From Sepiola atlantica (Eukaryota > Mollusca > Cephalopoda > Sepiida > Sepiolidae): a stretch of 64,000 nt of DNA. Both the position numbers and the translations under genes were made by a program. The stretch spans positions 50,148,613 to 50,212,612 of the forward strand of contig OY744533.1 in the NCBI GenBank assembly GCA_963556195.1. Reading direction: 5' to 3'. Positions 6,858-20,257 of this stretch are shown here, piece by piece (the first letter of the stretch is position 1; each line of letters begins with the position of its first letter). The notes below the pieces were generated by a model. The model saw only the letters and a program-made list of their open reading frames with translations. It was not told the DNA's origin and searched no databases.

Positions 6858-9800
6858 TAAGCTGGTAGGTGCGTCAGATACGACCTCGCGTTGGAATAAG
6901 CTGGTCGAAGAAAATGTCACGGTTGGTTGTGTGTACAAGCAGCTAAGATTCGAGCAGAGCATTACAATTTTGGTGAATAAGCTGGTCGCGAGAGAAATGT
7001 CTTAGTTGGTGGTCATGTCAGATTCGATTAGAACGTTCGAACTAACGTTCATAGTAATCTAGTCCAGGCAGGAAATCTAACGGTTGGTAGTGTGTACAGG
7101 CATGTTAGACACGAGCAGAGTGTGTGTACCCAGGTTGATAAGCAGCAGCTCAAGAGGAATGCCTTGTTTGGTAGTCAAGTCAGATCAGAGCAGAACTTTG
7201 GAATTGAGTTGAGTAATGAGTTTGTTTAGAGAAAGGTCTTATTTGGTGGTGTGTACAGGCAGGTCAGATACGACCAGGGCGTTGTAATTGAGGTTCATAA
7301 GCTGGTTGAGAAGAAATATGTTTGTTGCTGGTTTGCACAGCCGTGTCAGTTACTATCAGAACGCTGACATCGGGGTGGATAATAAGCTGGTCGAGTAAAA
7401 ACTTGGTTGATAGGCATGTCATGTCAGAGCAGCGCAGAGAGTTGGAATTCAGGTGGGTAATAAGCTGGTCAAGAGAAATGTCTTAGCTACTGCTATGTAC
7501 AGACATGTCAGATATGACTAGAGCCTTTAGATTGAGGCTGATTATAAGCTAGGCGAGAGAAATGTCTTGGTTTCTTGTGTGTACAGTAATGTCCGATACA
7601 TCCAGCACGTTCGAAATGTGGTTGATAAGTTGATCAAGAGGTAACGGTAACGGAGTTGTAATTGAGGCTGTTACTAAACTGGTCGAGGTAAACGTCTCGG
7701 CTGGTGGTGTGTACAGGCATGTCGGATACATCTAGTGCGTTGTTGATGAGGTTGATGAGCTACTCGAGAAAAATGAGGTTGATAAGCTAGTCGAGAAGAA
7801 ATACCTTGGTTGCTGGTGTGTGCGGGCAGGTCATATACGACCAGAGCGTTCGAATTGAGGTTTATAATAAGCTTGACGAGAGAAATGTCCTGGTAGTGGG
7901 TGTGTATCAGATACGATCTTAACGTGAAAACTGAAATGGATACGCTATTCGAGAAAAAACGTCTTGCTTGGTGGCATATATCAGATACGACAAGGGCGTT
8001 GTCATTGAAGTAACTAATGAAGTAGTCGAGGTAATCGTTTCGGCTGGCGGTGTGTACAGACATGTCAGATACATCCAGTGCGTTCGAGATGCGGTTGATA
8101 AGCTACTCGAGAGAAATGTCTTGCTTAGTGGCGTCTAGAAGCAGGTGAGATACGATCGCAACGATGGAATTTAGATTGATAAGCTGGGCCAGAGAAATGT
8201 CTTGGTTTGTGGTGTCTACAGTGATAGTTGATACACTCAGCACGGTGGAAATGAGGTTGATAAGCTGGTCGAAAGAAAATATCCCGGTTCCTGGCCTGTG
8301 CAGGCAGGTCAGATACGATCGGAACGTTAAAATCGATGTAGATACGCTATTCGAGAAAAATGTTTTGGTTGGTGGTGTATATCAGATACGACAATAGCGT
8401 TGTAATTGAGGTTGCTGCTAAACTGGTCGAGGGAAACGTCTCGCCTGGTGGTGTGTACAGGCATGTACGTTACATCCAGTGCGTTTGAAATGTGGTTGAT
8501 AACATACTATAGAGAAATTTCTTGGTTAGTGGTGTGTAGTGGCAGGTCAGATACGAACGAAACGTTGGAATCGGGGTTGATAAGCTGGGCGATGAGAAAT
8601 GTTTTTTTCTTTCTGATGTGCATAGGCAGGTCGGATACGACAAGGACGTTGTAATTGAGGTTGCTACTAATTTGGTCAATGGAAACGTCTTGATTGGTGG
8701 TGTGTGCAGGCATGTCAGATGCATCCAGTGCGTCCTAGATGAGGTTGATAAGCTACTCGAGAGAAATGTCTTGGTTAGTGGTGTTGAGAGGTAGGTCAGA
8801 TACGACCACAACGTTTTAATGGAGGTCGATAAACTGGGCGAGTGAAACGTCTAGGTTGGGGGTGTGTACAGGCATATCAGATACGACAACCGCGTTGTAA
8901 TTGAGGTTGCTACTAAACTGGCTGAGGGGGACGTTGTTGGCTGGTCGTGTGCATAGGCATGTCAGACACATCTAGTGCGTTCGAAATGAGATTGAAAAGC
9001 TACCCGGGAGAAATGTCTTGGTTAGATTGTGTAGAGGCAGGTCAGATACGATCACAACGTTGGAAATGAGATTGACAAGCTGGTCGAGAGAAATGTCTTA
9101 ATTGGTGGGGATATCCGATCAAAGCGTATCATTGGAATTAAGGTGGATAATAAACTGGTCGAGAGAAATGTATTGGTTGATGGTGTATACACGCAGGTCA
9201 AATACGACCAGAGCGTTGGAATTCAGATTGATAATAAGCTAGTCGAGAGAAATGTAGTGGCTGGTGGTATATACATGCAGGTCAAATACGACCAAAGTGT
9301 TGGAACTACAGTTGTTACTAAGCTGGCCAAGAAGAATGTCTCGGTTGGTGGGTGCGTCAGATACGACCAGAGCGTTGGAATAAAGATTCCTAATAAGCTG
9401 GTCGAAGAAAGTGGCAAGTTTGGTTGTGTGTACAAGCCGGTAGGATACGAGCAGAGCGTTACAATTGTGACGGATAAGCTGATCGCGAGAGAAATGTCTT
9501 AGTCGGTGGTCATGTCAGATCCGATTAAAACGTTCGAACTAACGTTCATAATAATCTAGTGAACGAGGGAAATGTAAGGGTTGGTAGTGTGCACAGGCAT
9601 GTTAGATACGAGCAGAGCATTGGAATCCAGGCTCAAGGGAACTGCCTTAGTTGGTAGGCATGTCAGATGAGAGCAGAAGGTTGAAATTGAGTTGGATAAT
9701 AAGATGGTTTAGAGAAATGTTTTATTTGGAAGTGTGTACAGACAGGTCAGATACGACTAGAGTGTTGGAATAATATGCTTGAGAGAAATGTGATGCCGAT

Positions 9801-10333
9801 TGAGCATGTTAGATCCGAGCAAAGACTTCGTATTGAGTTAAGAAAATAATCTGGTTTAGAGAAATGTCTAATTGTGTCGTGTGTACCGGCAGGTGAGATA
9901 CGACCGTGGCGTTGTAATTGAGGTCTATAAGCTGGTTGAGATGGAAATATGTTGATTGGTGATGTGTACAGCCGTGTCAGTTACGATCAGAACGTTGACA
10001 TTTGGGATGGATAATAAGCTGGTCGAGAAAAATATCTTTGTTGGTGGGGATGTCAGATATGACCAGAACGTTGGAATCGAGCTTACTAATGAGCTGCCTG
10101 GGAGAAATGTCTAGGTTCGTGGCGTGTACAGGCAAGTCAGATACGACCAGAGCGTTGGAATTGAGGTTGATAATAAATAAGCTGGCCGAGAGAAGCGTAT
10201 TGGTTGGTGGTGTGTACAGCCGTATCAGATCGTTGACATTGAGGTTCGTACGCTGTTTGAAAACAACAAAAAAATGTCTTGGTTGGTGTGTCTACAGGCA
10301 TATCAGATACGAGATGGGCGTTGTAGTTGAGCT
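6858..10333. repeat. 84-bp repeat block of unit 2
   Basis: Same monomer order as unit 1. Distinguishing state: A at 8,931 (unit 1 has G at the equivalent site), GTAAGGG near 9,574, C retained in the A-run near 10,267. Units 5, 7 and 11 share this state. Confidence 0.92.
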
Positions 10334-10837
10334 GTCATGTACGATCCGTGCTTGCCTGCATCCACGCATTCCAACCGTCACCTCGTTCACATATTAGCGA
10401 AATTCATAGAGCTTGCTGCAAATAAAGAAAGTGTGCATGGCGTTTCTACTGCGCCTTCACTTGCAGCGCGGAAAAAAGTGATTACCGTTAAATGGAGAAT
10501 GGCATTGAGGGACAGTGCGTTCCAGCCGAATCGCCAGGCGAGAGAGTACTCAGATGAAGCTATTTCGCGTAGGACTGGTCTCGCCTCTTTGCTTACAAAG
10601 GAACGGCTCGAATGCAAGAAGATAAGGTAGAGGCGAAAGCGAACAACCGACGGAGAAAGAAGAAAAGATTTTTACCGCCTACTGCAGGCGATACGAAATG
10701 GAGATTGATCTGTGGAAGCCTGGATGATTACAACCGGCGGCCTGTTGTATTTTTTTGTTGTTGTCATGCGCGAGTGTCTTTAAGTGAGGATGCATTAAAG
10801 ACAATATTAAAATGATGTTCTGATTTTGATTGTATTA

Positions 10838-11001
10838 TCGGGGTGAGCGCGAACGCAGACCCCACACTTAGAAATAGCGCACCCGAGTCGTCCACATTTG
10901 GGACGATCGCAAAGGTCAACCCAACCCTAGTGCAATGGAAGGGCCTCGCTCTGGGAGAACGGCCTAGATGATCACCGTTCACTCCTGTGCCAGGTAAGTA
11001 T
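10838..11001 (-). ncRNA. RNU1: U1 snRNA, copy 3
   Basis: Spacing 4,467 bp from copy 2; no difference from copy 1 seen. TATA at 11,028-11,035, 3' box at 10,819-10,827. Confidence 0.92.
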
Positions 11002-11324
11002 AAAAAATTTCACGGCCCACAACTCACATTTTATACCACACAGCTCTACTCAACACCAACACCTATTTACAAACTACTAAAATACCCGAAAATAAAATAT
11101 CACCAACATTAGCATATCACTACTTTTGCATTTCTCAATAACAACAATTCATAACAAACATTTCACTATCATTTAAACTTACCAACATTTTCACAAAATA
11201 CTTCAATTCGTAAGCAAACTTACATTTTACCCTAATAAACAAACTACCATCTCAACAGTTGTCTCCCCTTAGATCAACAGCCGTTTTTCAAATGTAAGGA
11301 AGCATGAAGCCACTTGATGAAAAC

Positions 11325-14300
11325 TAAGCTGGTAGGTGCGTCAGATACGACCTCGCGTTGGAATAAGCTGGTCGAAGAAAATGTCACGGTTGGTTGTGTG
11401 TACAAGCAGCTAAGATTCGAGCAGAGCATTACAATTTTGGTGAATAAGCTGGTCGCGAGAGAAATGTCTTAGTTGGTGGTCATGTCAGATTCGATTAGAA
11501 CGTTCGAACTAACGTTCATAGTAATCTAGTCCAGGCAGGAAATCTAACGGTTGGTAGTGTGTACAGGCATGTTAGACACGAGCAGAGTGTGTGTACCCAG
11601 GTTGATAAGCAGCAGCTCAAGAGGAATGCCTTGTTTGGTAGTCAAGTCAGATCAGAGCAGAACTTTGGAATTGAGTTGAGTAATGAGTTTGTTTAGAGAA
11701 AGGTCTTATTTGGTGGTGTGTACAGGCAGGTCAGATACGACCAGGGCGTTGTAATTGAGGTTCATAAGCTGGTTGAGAAGAAATATGTTTGTTGCTGGTT
11801 TGCACAGCCGTGTCAGTTACTATCAGAACGCTGACATCGGGGTGGATAATAAGCTGGTCGAGTAAAAACTTGGTTGATAGGCATGTCATGTCAGAGCAGC
11901 GCAGAGAGTTGGAATTCAGGTGGGTAATAAGCTGGTCAAGAGAAATGTCTTAGCTACTGCTATGTACAGACATGTCAGATATGACTAGAGCCTTTAGATT
12001 GAGGCTGATTATAAGCTAGGCGAGAGAAATGTCTTGGTTTCTTGTGTGTACAGTAATGTCCGATACATCCAGCACGTTCGAAATGTGGTTGATAAGTTGA
12101 TCAAGAGGTAACGGTAACGGAGTTGTAATTGAGGCTGTTACTAAACTGGTCGAGGTAAACGTCTCGGCTGGTGGTGTGTACAGGCATGTCGGATACATCT
12201 AGTGCGTTGTTGATGAGGTTGATGAGCTACTCGAGAAAAATGAGGTTGATAAGCTAGTCGAGAAGAAATACCTTGGTTGCTGGTGTGTGCGGGCAGGTCA
12301 TATACGACCAGAGCGTTCGAATTGAGGTTTATAATAAGCTTGACGAGAGAAATGTCCTGGTAGTGGGTGTGTATCAGATACGATCTTAACGTGAAAACTG
12401 AAATGGATACGCTATTCGAGAAAAAACGTCTTGCTTGGTGGCATATATCAGATACGACAAGGGCGTTGTCATTGAAGTAACTAATGAAGTAGTCGAGGTA
12501 ATCGTTTCGGCTGGCGGTGTGTACAGACATGTCAGATACATCCAGTGCGTTCGAGATGCGGTTGATAAGCTACTCGAGAGAAATGTCTTGCTTAGTGGCG
12601 TCTAGAAGCAGGTGAGATACGATCGCAACGATGGAATTTAGATTGATAAGCTGGGCCAGAGAAATGTCTTGGTTTGTGGTGTCTACAGTGATAGTTGATA
12701 CACTCAGCACGGTGGAAATGAGGTTGATAAGCTGGTCGAAAGAAAATATCCCGGTTCCTGGCCTGTGCAGGCAGGTCAGATACGATCGGAACGTTACAAT
12801 CGATGTAGATACGCTATTCGAGAAAAATGTTTTGGTTGGTGGTGTATATCAGATACGACAATAGCGTTGTAATTGAGGTTGCTGCTAAACTGGTCGAGGG
12901 AAACGTCTCGCCTGGTGGTGTGTACAGGCATGTACGTTACATCCAGTGCGTTTGAAATGTGGTTGATAACATACTATAGAGAAATTTCTTGGTTAGTGGT
13001 GTGTAGTGGCAGGTCAGATACGAACGAAACGTTGGAATCGGGGTTGATAAGCTGGGCGATGAGAAATGTTTTTTTCTTTCTGATGTGCATAGGCAGGTCG
13101 GATACGACAAGGACGTTGTAATTGAGGTTGCTACTAATTTGGTCAATGGAAACGTCTTGATTGGTGGTGTGTGCAGGCATGTCAGATGCATCCAGTGCGT
13201 CCTAGATGAGGTTGATAAGCTACTCGAGAGAAATGTCTTGGTTAGTGGTGTTGAGAGGTAGGTCAGATACGACCACAACGTTTTAATGGAGGTCGATAAA
13301 CTGGGCGAGTGAAACGTCTAGGTTGGGGGTGTGTACAGGCATATCAGATACGACAACCGCGTTGTAATTGAGGTTGCTACTAAACTGGCTGAGGGGGACG
13401 TTGTTGGCTGGTCGTGTGCATAGGCATGTCAGACACATCTAGTGCGTTCGAAATGAGATTGAAAAGCTACCCGGGAGAAATGTCTTGGTTAGATTGTGTA
13501 GAGGCAGGTCAGATACGATCACAACGTTGGAAATGAGATTGACAAGCTGGTCGAGAGAAATGTCTTAATTGGTGGGGATATCCGATCAAAGCGTATCATT
13601 GGAATTAAGGTGGATAATAAACTGGTCGAGAGAAATGTATTGGTTGATGGTGTATACACGCAGGTCAAATACGACCAGAGCGTTGGAATTCAGATTGATA
13701 ATAAGCTAGTCGAGAGAAATGTAGTGGCTGGTGGTATATACATGCAGGTCAAATACGACCAAAGTGTTGGAACTACAGTTGTTACTAAGCTGGCCAAGAA
13801 GAATGTCTCGGTTGGTGGGTGCGTCAGATACGACCAGAGCGTTGGAATAAAGATTCCTAATAAGCTGGTCGAAGAAAGTGGCAAGTTTGGTTGTGTGTAC
13901 AAGCCGGTAGGATACGAGCAGAGCGTTACAATTGTGACGGATAAGCTGATCGCGAGAGAAATGTCTTAGTCGGTGGTCATGTCAGATCCGATTAAAACGT
14001 TCGAACTAACGTTCATAATAATCTAGTGAACGAGGGAAATCTAACGGTTGGTAGTGTGCACAGGCATGTTAGATACGAGCAGAGCATTGGAATCCAGGCT
14101 CAAGGGAACTGCCTTAGTTGGTAGGCATGTCAGATGAGAGCAGAAGGTTGAAATTGAGTTGGATAATAAGATGGTTTAGAGAAATGTTTTATTTGGAAGT
14201 GTGTACAGACAGGTCAGATACGACTAGAGTGTTGGAATAATATGCTTGAGAGAAATGTGATGCCGATTGAGCATGTTAGATCCGAGCAAAGACTTCGTAT

Positions 14301-14800
14301 TGAGTTAAGAAAATAATCTGGTTTAGAGAAATGTCTAATTGTGTCGTGTGTACCGGCAGGTGAGATACGACCGTGGCGTTGTAATTGAGGTCTATAAGCT
14401 GGTTGAGATGGAAATATGTTGATTGGTGATGTGTACAGCCGTGTCAGTTACGATCAGAACGTTGACATTTGGGATGGATAATAAGCTGGTCGAGAAAAAT
14501 ATCTTTGTTGGTGGGGATGTCAGATATGACCAGAACGTTGGAATCGAGCTTACTAATGAGCTGCCTGGGAGAAATGTCTAGGTTCGTGGCGTGTACAGGC
14601 AAGTCAGATACGACCAGAGCGTTGGAATTGAGGTTGATAATAAATAAGCTGGCCGAGAGAAGCGTATTGGTTGGTGGTGTGTACAGCCGTATCAGATCGT
14701 TGACATTGAGGTTCGTACGCTGTTTGAAAACAACAAAAAAATGTCTTGGTTGGTGTGTCTACAGGCATATCAGATACGAGATGGGCGTTGTAGTTGAGCT
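11325..14800. repeat. 84-bp repeat block of unit 3
   Basis: Carries C at 12,797 where every unit except unit 8 (C at 35,131) has A. It also has A at the site corresponding to 4,464 and the CTAACGG form near 14,041. This combination occurs only here and in unit 8. Confidence 0.92.
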
Positions 14801-15304
14801 GTCATGTACGATCCGTGCTTGCCTGCATCCACGCATTCCAACCGTCACCTCGTTCACATATTAGCGAAATTCATAGAGCTTGCTGCAAATAAAGAAAGTG
14901 TGCATGGCGTTTCTACTGCGCCTTCACTTGCAGCGCGGAAAAAAGTGATTACCGTTAAATGGAGAATGGCATTGAGGGACAGTGCGTTCCAGCCGAATCG
15001 CCAGGCGAGAGAGTACTCAGATGAAGCTATTTCGCGTAGGACTGGTCTCGCCTCTTTGCTTACAAAGGAACGGCTCGAATGCAAGAAGATAAGGTAGAGG
15101 CGAAAGCGAACAACCGACGGAGAAAGAAGAAAAGATTTTTACCGCCTACTGCAGGCGATACGAAATGGAGATTGATCTGTGGAAGCCTGGATGATTACAA
15201 CCGGCGGCCTGTTGTATTTTTTTGTTGTTGTCATGCGCGAGTGTCTTTAAGTGAGGATGCATTAAAGACAATATTAAAATGATGTTCTGATTTTGATTGT
15301 ATTA

Positions 15305-15468
15305 TCGGGGTGAGCGCGAACGCAGACCCCACACTTAGAAATAGCGCACCCGAGTCGTCCACATTTGGGACGATCGCAAAGGTCAACCCAACCCTAGTGC
15401 AATGGAAGGGCCTCGCTCTGGGAGAACGGCCTAGATGATCACCGTTCACTCCTGTGCCAGGTAAGTAT
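15305..15468 (-). ncRNA. RNU1: U1 snRNA, copy 4
   Basis: Spacing 4,467 bp from copy 3; no difference from copy 1 seen. TATA at 15,495-15,502, 3' box at 15,286-15,294. Confidence 0.92.
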
Positions 15469-15791
15469 AAAAAATTTCACGGCCCACAACTCACATTTTA
15501 TACCACACAGCTCTACTCAACACCAACACCTATTTACAAACTACTAAAATACCCGAAAATAAAATATCACCAACATTAGCATATCACTACTTTTGCATTT
15601 CTCAATAACAACAATTCATAACAAACATTTCACTATCATTTAAACTTACCAACATTTTCACAAAATACTTCAATTCGTAAGCAAACTTACATTTTACCCT
15701 AATAAACAAACTACCATCTCAACAGTTGTCTCCCCTTAGATCAACAGCCGTTTTTCAAATGTAAGGAAGCATGAAGCCACTTGATGAAAAC

Positions 15792-18700
15792 TAAGCTGGT
15801 AGGTGCGTCAGATACGACCTCGCGTTGGAATAAGCTGGTCGAAGAAAATGTCACGGTTGGTTGTGTGTACAAGCAGCTAAGATTCGAGCAGAGCATTACA
15901 ATTTTGGTGAATAAGCTGGTCGCGAGAGAAATGTCTTAGTTGGTGGTCATGTCAGATTCGATTAGAACGTTCGAACTAACGTTCATAGTAATCTAGTCCA
16001 GGCAGGAAATCTAACGGTTGGTAGTGTGTACAGGCATGTTAGACACGAGCAGAGTGTGTGTACCCAGGTTGATAAGCAGCAGCTTAAGAGGAATGCCTTG
16101 TTTGGTAGTCAAGTCAGATCAGAGCAGAACTTTGGAATTGAGTTGAGTAATGAGTTTGTTTAGAGAAAGGTCTTATTTGGTGGTGTGTACAGGCAGGTCA
16201 GATACGACCAGGGCGTTGTAATTGAGGTTCATAAGCTGGTTGAGAAGAAATATGTTTGTTGCTGGTTTGCACAGCCGTGTCAGTTACTATCAGAACGCTG
16301 ACATCGGGGTGGATAATAAGCTGGTCGAGTAAAAACTTGGTTGATAGGCATGTCATGTCAGAGCAGCGCAGAGAGTTGGAATTCAGGTGGGTAATAAGCT
16401 GGTCAAGAGAAATGTCTTAGCTACTGCTATGTACAGACATGTCAGATATGACTAGAGCCTTTAGATTGAGGCTGATTATAAGCTAGGCGAGAGAAATGTC
16501 TTGGTTTCTTGTGTGTACAGTAATGTCCGATACATCCAGCACGTTCGAAATGTGGTTGATAAGTTGATCAAGAGGTAACGGTAACGGAGTTGTAATTGAG
16601 GCTGTTACTAAACTGGTCGAGGTAAACGTCTCGGCTGGTGGTGTGTACAGGCATGTCGGATACATCTAGTGCGTTGTTGATGAGGTTGATGAGCTACTCG
16701 AGAAAAATGAGGTTGATAAGCTAGTCGAGAAGAAATACCTTGGTTGCTGGTGTGTGCGGGCAGGTCATATACGACCAGAGCGTTCGAATTGAGGTTTATA
16801 ATAAGCTTGACGAGAGAAATGTCCTGGTAGTGGGTGTGTATCAGATACGATCTTAACGTGAAAACTGAAATGGATACGCTATTCGAGAAAAAACGTCTTG
16901 CTTGGTGGCATATATCAGATACGACAAGGGCGTTGTCATTGAAGTAACTAATGAAGTAGTCGAGGTAATCGTTTCGGCTGGCGGTGTGTACAGACATGTC
17001 AGATACATCCAGTGCGTTCGAGATGCGGTTGATAAGCTACTCGAGAGAAATGTCTTGCTTAGTGGCGTCTAGAAGCAGGTGAGATACGATCGCAACGATG
17101 GAATTTAGATTGATAAGCTGGGCCAGAGAAATGTCTTGGTTTGTGGTGTCTACAGTGATAGTTGATACACTCAGCACGGTGGAAATGAGGTTGATAAGCT
17201 GGTCGAAAGAAAATATCCCGGTTCCTGGCCTGTGCAGGCAGGTCAGATACGATCGGAACGTTAAAATCGATGTAGATACGCTATTCGAGAAAAATGTTTT
17301 GGTTGGTGGTGTATATCAGATACGACAATAGCGTTGTAATTGAGGTTGCTGCTAAACTGGTCGAGGGAAACGTCTCGCCTGGTGGTGTGTACAGGCATGT
17401 ACGTTACATCCAGTGCGTTTGAAATGTGGTTGATAACATACTATAGAGAAATTTCTTGGTTAGTGGTGTGTAGTGGCAGGTCAGATACGAACGAAACGTT
17501 GGAATCGGGGTTGATAAGCTGGGCGATGAGAAATGTTTTTTTCTTTCTGATGTGCATAGGCAGGTCGGATACGACAAGGACGTTGTAATTGAGGTTGCTA
17601 CTAATTTGGTCAATGGAAACGTCTTGATTGGTGGTGTGTGCAGGCATGTCAGATGCATCCAGTGCGTCCTAGATGAGGTTGATAAGCTACTCGAGAGAAA
17701 TGTCTTGGTTAGTGGTGTTGAGAGGTAGGTCAGATACGACCACAACGTTTTAATGGAGGTCGATAAACTGGGCGAGTGAAACGTCTAGGTTGGGGGTGTG
17801 TACAGGCATATCAGATACGACAACCGCGTTGTAATTGAGGTTGCTACTAAACTGGCTGAGGGGGGCGTTGTTGGCTGGTCGTGTGCATAGGCATGTCAGA
17901 CACATCTAGTGCGTTCGAAATGAGATTGAAAAGCTACCCGGGAGAAATGTCTTGGTTAGATTGTGTAGAGGCAGGTCAGATACGATCACAACGTTGGAAA
18001 TGAGATTGACAAGCTGGTCGAGAGAAATGTCTTAATTGGTGGGGATATCCGATCAAAGCGTATCATTGGAATTAAGGTGGATAATAAACTGGTCGAGAGA
18101 AATGTATTGGTTGATGGTGTATACACGCAGGTCAAATACGACCAGAGCGTTGGAATTCAGATTGATAATAAGCTAGTCGAGAGAAATGTAGTGGCTGGTG
18201 GTATATACATGCAGGTCAAATACGACCAAAGTGTTGGAACTACAGTTGTTACTAAGCTGGCCAAGAAGAATGTCTCGGTTGGTGGGTGCGTCAGATACGA
18301 CCAGAGCGTTGGAATAAAGATTCCTAATAAGCTGGTCGAAGAAAGTGGCAAGTTTGGTTGTGTGTACAAGCCGGTAGGATACGAGCAGAGCGTTACAATT
18401 GTGACGGATAAGCTGATCGCGAGAGAAATGTCTTAGTCGGTGGTCATGTCAGATCCGATTAAAACGTTCGAACTAACGTTCATAATAATCTAGTGAACGA
18501 GGGAAATCTAACGGTTGGTAGTGTGCACAGGCATGTTAGATACGAGCAGAGCATTGGAATCCAGGCTCAAGGGAACTGCCTTAGTTGGTAGGCATGTCAG
18601 ATGAGAGCAGAAGGTTGAAATTGAGTTGGATAATAAGATGGTTTAGAGAAATGTTTTATTTGGAAGTGTGTACAGACAGGTCAGATACGACTAGAGTGTT

Positions 18701-19266
18701 GGAATAATATGCTTGAGAGAAATGTGATGCCGATTGAGCATGTTAGATCCGAGCAAAGACTTCGTATTGAGTTAAGAAAATAATCTGGTTTAGAGAAATG
18801 TCTAATTGTGTCGTGTGTACCGGCAGGTGAGATACGACCGTGGCGTTGTAATTGAGGTCTATAAGCTGGTTGAGATGGAAATATGTTGATTGGTGATGTG
18901 TACAGCCGTGTCAGTTACGATCAGAACGTTGACATTTGGGATGGATAATAAGCTGGTCGAGAAAAATATCTTTGTTGGTGGGGATGTCAGATATGACCAG
19001 AACGTTGGAATCGAGCTTACTAATGAGCTGCCTGGGAGAAATGTCTAGGTTCGTGGCGTGTACAGGCAAGTCAGATACGACCAGAGCGTTGGAATTGAGG
19101 TTGATAATAAATAAGCTGGCCGAGAGAAGCGTATTGGTTGGTGGTGTGTACAGCCGTATCAGATCGTTGACATTGAGGTTCGTACGCTGTTTGAAAACAA
19201 AAAAAAATGTCTTGGTTGGTGTGTCTACAGGCATATCAGATACGAGATGGGCGTTGTAGTTGAGCT
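15792..19266. repeat. 84-bp repeat block of unit 4 (3,475 bp)
   Basis: One base shorter than most because the C interrupting an A-run is missing, leaving nine A at 19,199-19,207. It also has T at 16,085 (others C, except units 6 and 9), G at the 4,464-equivalent site, and the CTAACGG form near 18,508. Unit 9 has the same combination 22,334 bp away. Confidence 0.92.
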
Positions 19267-19770
19267 GTCATGTACGATCCGTGCTTGCCTGCATCCACGC
19301 ATTCCAACCGTCACCTCGTTCACATATTAGCGAAATTCATAGAGCTTGCTGCAAATAAAGAAAGTGTGCATGGCGTTTCTACTGCGCCTTCACTTGCAGC
19401 GCGGAAAAAAGTGATTACCGTTAAATGGAGAATGGCATTGAGGGACAGTGCGTTCCAGCCGAATCGCCAGGCGAGAGAGTACTCAGATGAAGCTATTTCG
19501 CGTAGGACTGGTCTCGCCTCTTTGCTTACAAAGGAACGGCTCGAATGCAAGAAGATAAGGTAGAGGCGAAAGCGAACAACCGACGGAGAAAGAAGAAAAG
19601 ATTTTTACCGCCTACTGCAGGCGATACGAAATGGAGATTGATCTGTGGAAGCCTGGATGATTACAACCGGCGGCCTGTTGTATTTTTTTGTTGTTGTCAT
19701 GCGCGAGTGTCTTTAAGTGAGGATGCATTAAAGACAATATTAAAATGATGTTCTGATTTTGATTGTATTA

Positions 19771-19934
19771 TCGGGGTGAGCGCGAACGCAGACCCCACAC
19801 TTAGAAATAGCGCACCCGAGTCGTCCACATTTGGGACGATCGCAAAGGTCAACCCAACCCTAGTGCAATGGAAGGGCCTCGCTCTGGGAGAACGGCCTAG
19901 ATGATCACCGTTCACTCCTGTGCCAGGTAAGTAT
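19771..19934 (-). ncRNA. RNU1: U1 snRNA, copy 5
   Basis: Spacing 4,466 bp from copy 4, owing to the one-base deletion in the preceding repeat block. The gene itself shows no difference from copy 1. TATA at 19,961-19,968, 3' box at 19,752-19,760. Confidence 0.92.
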
Positions 19935-20257
19935 AAAAAATTTCACGGCCCACAACTCACATTTTATACCACACAGCTCTACTCAACACCAACACCTATT
20001 TACAAACTACTAAAATACCCGAAAATAAAATATCACCAACATTAGCATATCACTACTTTTGCATTTCTCAATAACAACAATTCATAACAAACATTTCACT
20101 ATCATTTAAACTTACCAACATTTTCACAAAATACTTCAATTCGTAAGCAAACTTACATTTTACCCTAATAAACAAACTACCATCTCAACAGTTGTCTCCC
20201 CTTAGATCAACAGCCGTTTTTCAAATGTAAGGAAGCATGAAGCCACTTGATGAAAAC

